Positions 18,840-20,118 of a stretch of 20,118 nt of DNA are shown piece by piece. The notes under the pieces are model-generated. The model did no database searches. It was not told where the DNA came from and saw only the letters and a list, made by a program, of their open reading frames with translations. Source of the DNA: Vitrella brassicaformis (lineage: Eukaryota; Sar; Vitrellaceae). The DNA lies in contig CDMY01000683.1 of assembly GCA_001179505.1 (NCBI GenBank), forward strand, positions 1-20,118, read 5' to 3'. Made by a program: the position numbers and the translations under genes. Numbering within the stretch: position 1 is the first letter of the stretch; each line of letters opens with the position of its first letter.

Positions 18840-19879
18840 ATGTCTGATTCGTTGCCCGACGACCTGTGGCGCCGGCGCATTCTGCCGTCCCTTCTCGTCC
18901 ATGAGGCGGTCTGTGTCCGAGCGACCTGCCGGGCGAAGGCGGCTCTAGTGACGACCGCTGTGCTGCTGATGGAGCGCATCGACGGCTCCCTCGCCCGCCG
19001 CTCCCTCACCGGCCTCATCGACATCGACCGCACCGCCCCTCTCCCATTCACCTATGTGCTGCGGGCGGCCTATGTGCTGGAGCAGGGCAGCAACGAGTGG
19101 CCTGGGATGGGGCGGTTCATCCGGCTGGCCGCCATCTATCGGCTGACGCCTGCCAACGGGCTGCCCCTGGTGCTGTCGGCTCAGTGGCTGACAGCCCACC
19201 TTCCCAGCAGGACGGCATTCCACCAGCTGCCATTGGCGATGGCCATCTATCGGCTGTTCGGCCACCTGCTCACACACAACACACACAGCCTGGCGCTGCA
19301 GCCGGCCGACAACGGACACTATCGGATTGGCAACATGACCTTTCGTGTGGTGCCGTTGGGTGAGCTGCCGGGCGGCCATCCTTATGCTGACGGCTACAAG
19401 AGGACCGATCCCGCCATCCGACGGGGCGGCAACCTCTACCCCTCCTTCTCGGCAGCATTCCTGCTTGAGAGGCTGCTCGTCAGGTGGTGGGATGGAGAGG
19501 GGGTGGGTCAGAGGCTGGTGCTCACTTCACACATCGGCCGTGATGACGCTCGCTATGGCCGTCTGCTGAGGACTGACTCCATCACAGAGGATCTGGGCAT
19601 CGTCGCCGACTGGCGTTACGACCGGGGCGATCTGGATGCTGCTGGTGCGACTGACTGTCGTCGTGTGGTAGTGAGCGGCTTCAGACCAGGCGAGACCGTC
19701 GCTGCCCATCTGAGGGTGACGCCGGGCTGCATCCAGCTGTACACTATGAGCCATCTGCTGCCAATAGGTCTGCATCACTCGCCCACCGCTTTCCCATCTC
19801 GGAGCCCGTGTGGCGCCGTGTGCTGCGGCGGTACAATCTGGAGAGTGACGTCATCGACAGGGGGACGGTGATGTGGTGA
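18840..19879 (+). CDS. Orphan-family protein, copy 4, with F-box-like N-terminus
   Basis: The start is ATG 18840, preceded in frame by a stop at 18825; its GTGGCGATGTC context matches copy 1. Residues 5-31 (LPDDLWRRRILPSLL...VCVRATCR) resemble an F-box, the Skp1-binding motif of SCF ubiquitin ligases. The family core follows: AYVLEQGSNEWPGMGRF, LPLVLSAQWLTAHLPSRTAF, NLYPSFSAAFLLERLLVRWW, RLVLTSHIGRDDARYG, RRVVVSGFRPGETVAAHLR. The first frame stays open to a stop at 19869, but its last 30 residues look unnatural. Splicing 19716-19804 (GTGACG...CTCGGAG, 89 nt) switches to a convincing tail (PVWRRVLRRYNLESDVIDR) ending at TGA 19877; that model gives 316 residues and is preferred. A single-base indel is the alternative explanation. 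Function as a substrate adaptor is inference from the F-box only. Confidence 0.7.
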
Positions 19880-20118
19880 GGGTGCTGCTTGGCGATTGAT
19901 GTTGCGTGTGTCGCTGGCCGGGCAGTATGTGTGTGAGTAGTGGAGGGGGAGGAGGGCCTTTAAAGGATGGATGACGGTCACTCTCGCTTGTGTGTGTGTG
20001 TGTGTGTTAGACTCAGAGCCTTCATGGCATCGCTTTTGTGAATGAGTTGATGACCGAATGACCTCGCGTCTGTGTCGGTTCATTTCACCAGTCGTAGAGG
20101 AATGCGTCTCCATGATAA
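19880..20118. other. 3' flank of copy 4
   Basis: No gene is seen in these 239 bp. The stretch contains a G-rich segment near 19940, an agggcctttaaagg near-palindrome and a (TG)n run at about 19989-20007. Confidence 0.5.

Noticed and set aside
1-20118. tRNA, rRNA, transposase, integrase or bacterial operon
   Set aside because: No cloverleaf-like sequence, rRNA-like stretch, transposase motif, terminal inverted repeats or Shine-Dalgarno-led gene series was found.

Overview
The window reads as nuclear DNA of an intron-dense, flagellated microbial eukaryote. Coding is carried by many short exons with GT-AG (and apparently some GC-AG) introns of about 35-110 nt. The introns are full of CA/TG dinucleotide and GACA/ATGG tetranucleotide repeats. 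A flagellar central-apparatus gene together with a starch-binding module would suit an alveolate alga; my best guess is a chromerid such as Vitrella, but this is recall-based inference that I cannot verify here.

Layout. (i) 1-457, minus: the 5' part of an orphan family gene (copy 1) that runs off the left edge. (ii) 458-1166: a head-to-head intergenic region holding element A. (iii) About 1167-2337, plus: family copy 2. (iv) 2672-12963, minus: a very fragmented gene that I can reconstruct as 68 exons with continuous phase, encoding 1751 residues. It has an N-terminal coiled coil followed by a series of ASH/MSP-like Ig modules, best matched to CFAP74/FAP74 of the ciliary central pair. (v) 13476-15458, plus: a divergently oriented 12-exon gene for a 380-residue single-pass membrane protein of unknown function. 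(vi) 15459-16651: repeat-rich convergent intergenic DNA. (vii) 16652-18284, minus: family copy 3, with an N-terminal CBM25/CBM53-like starch-binding module. (viii) 18285-18839: a head-to-head intergenic region holding element B, a 95% identical copy of A. (ix) 18840-19879, plus: family copy 4, with an F-box-like N-terminus.

The most notable structure is the mirror symmetry. The divergent pair copy1-A-copy2 on the left corresponds to copy4-B-copy3 on the right in inverted order, with the two ordinary genes in between. Copies 2 and 3 are close paralogs (28 of 30 residues identical in one stretch) and copies 1 and 4 share a similar core. The N-termini differ, however: CBM, F-box, Pro/Arg-rich, or short. 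The family core is encoded almost without introns, while the neighbouring genes have exons averaging about 77-95 nt. I see no rRNA, tRNA, CRISPR array, or intact transposon.
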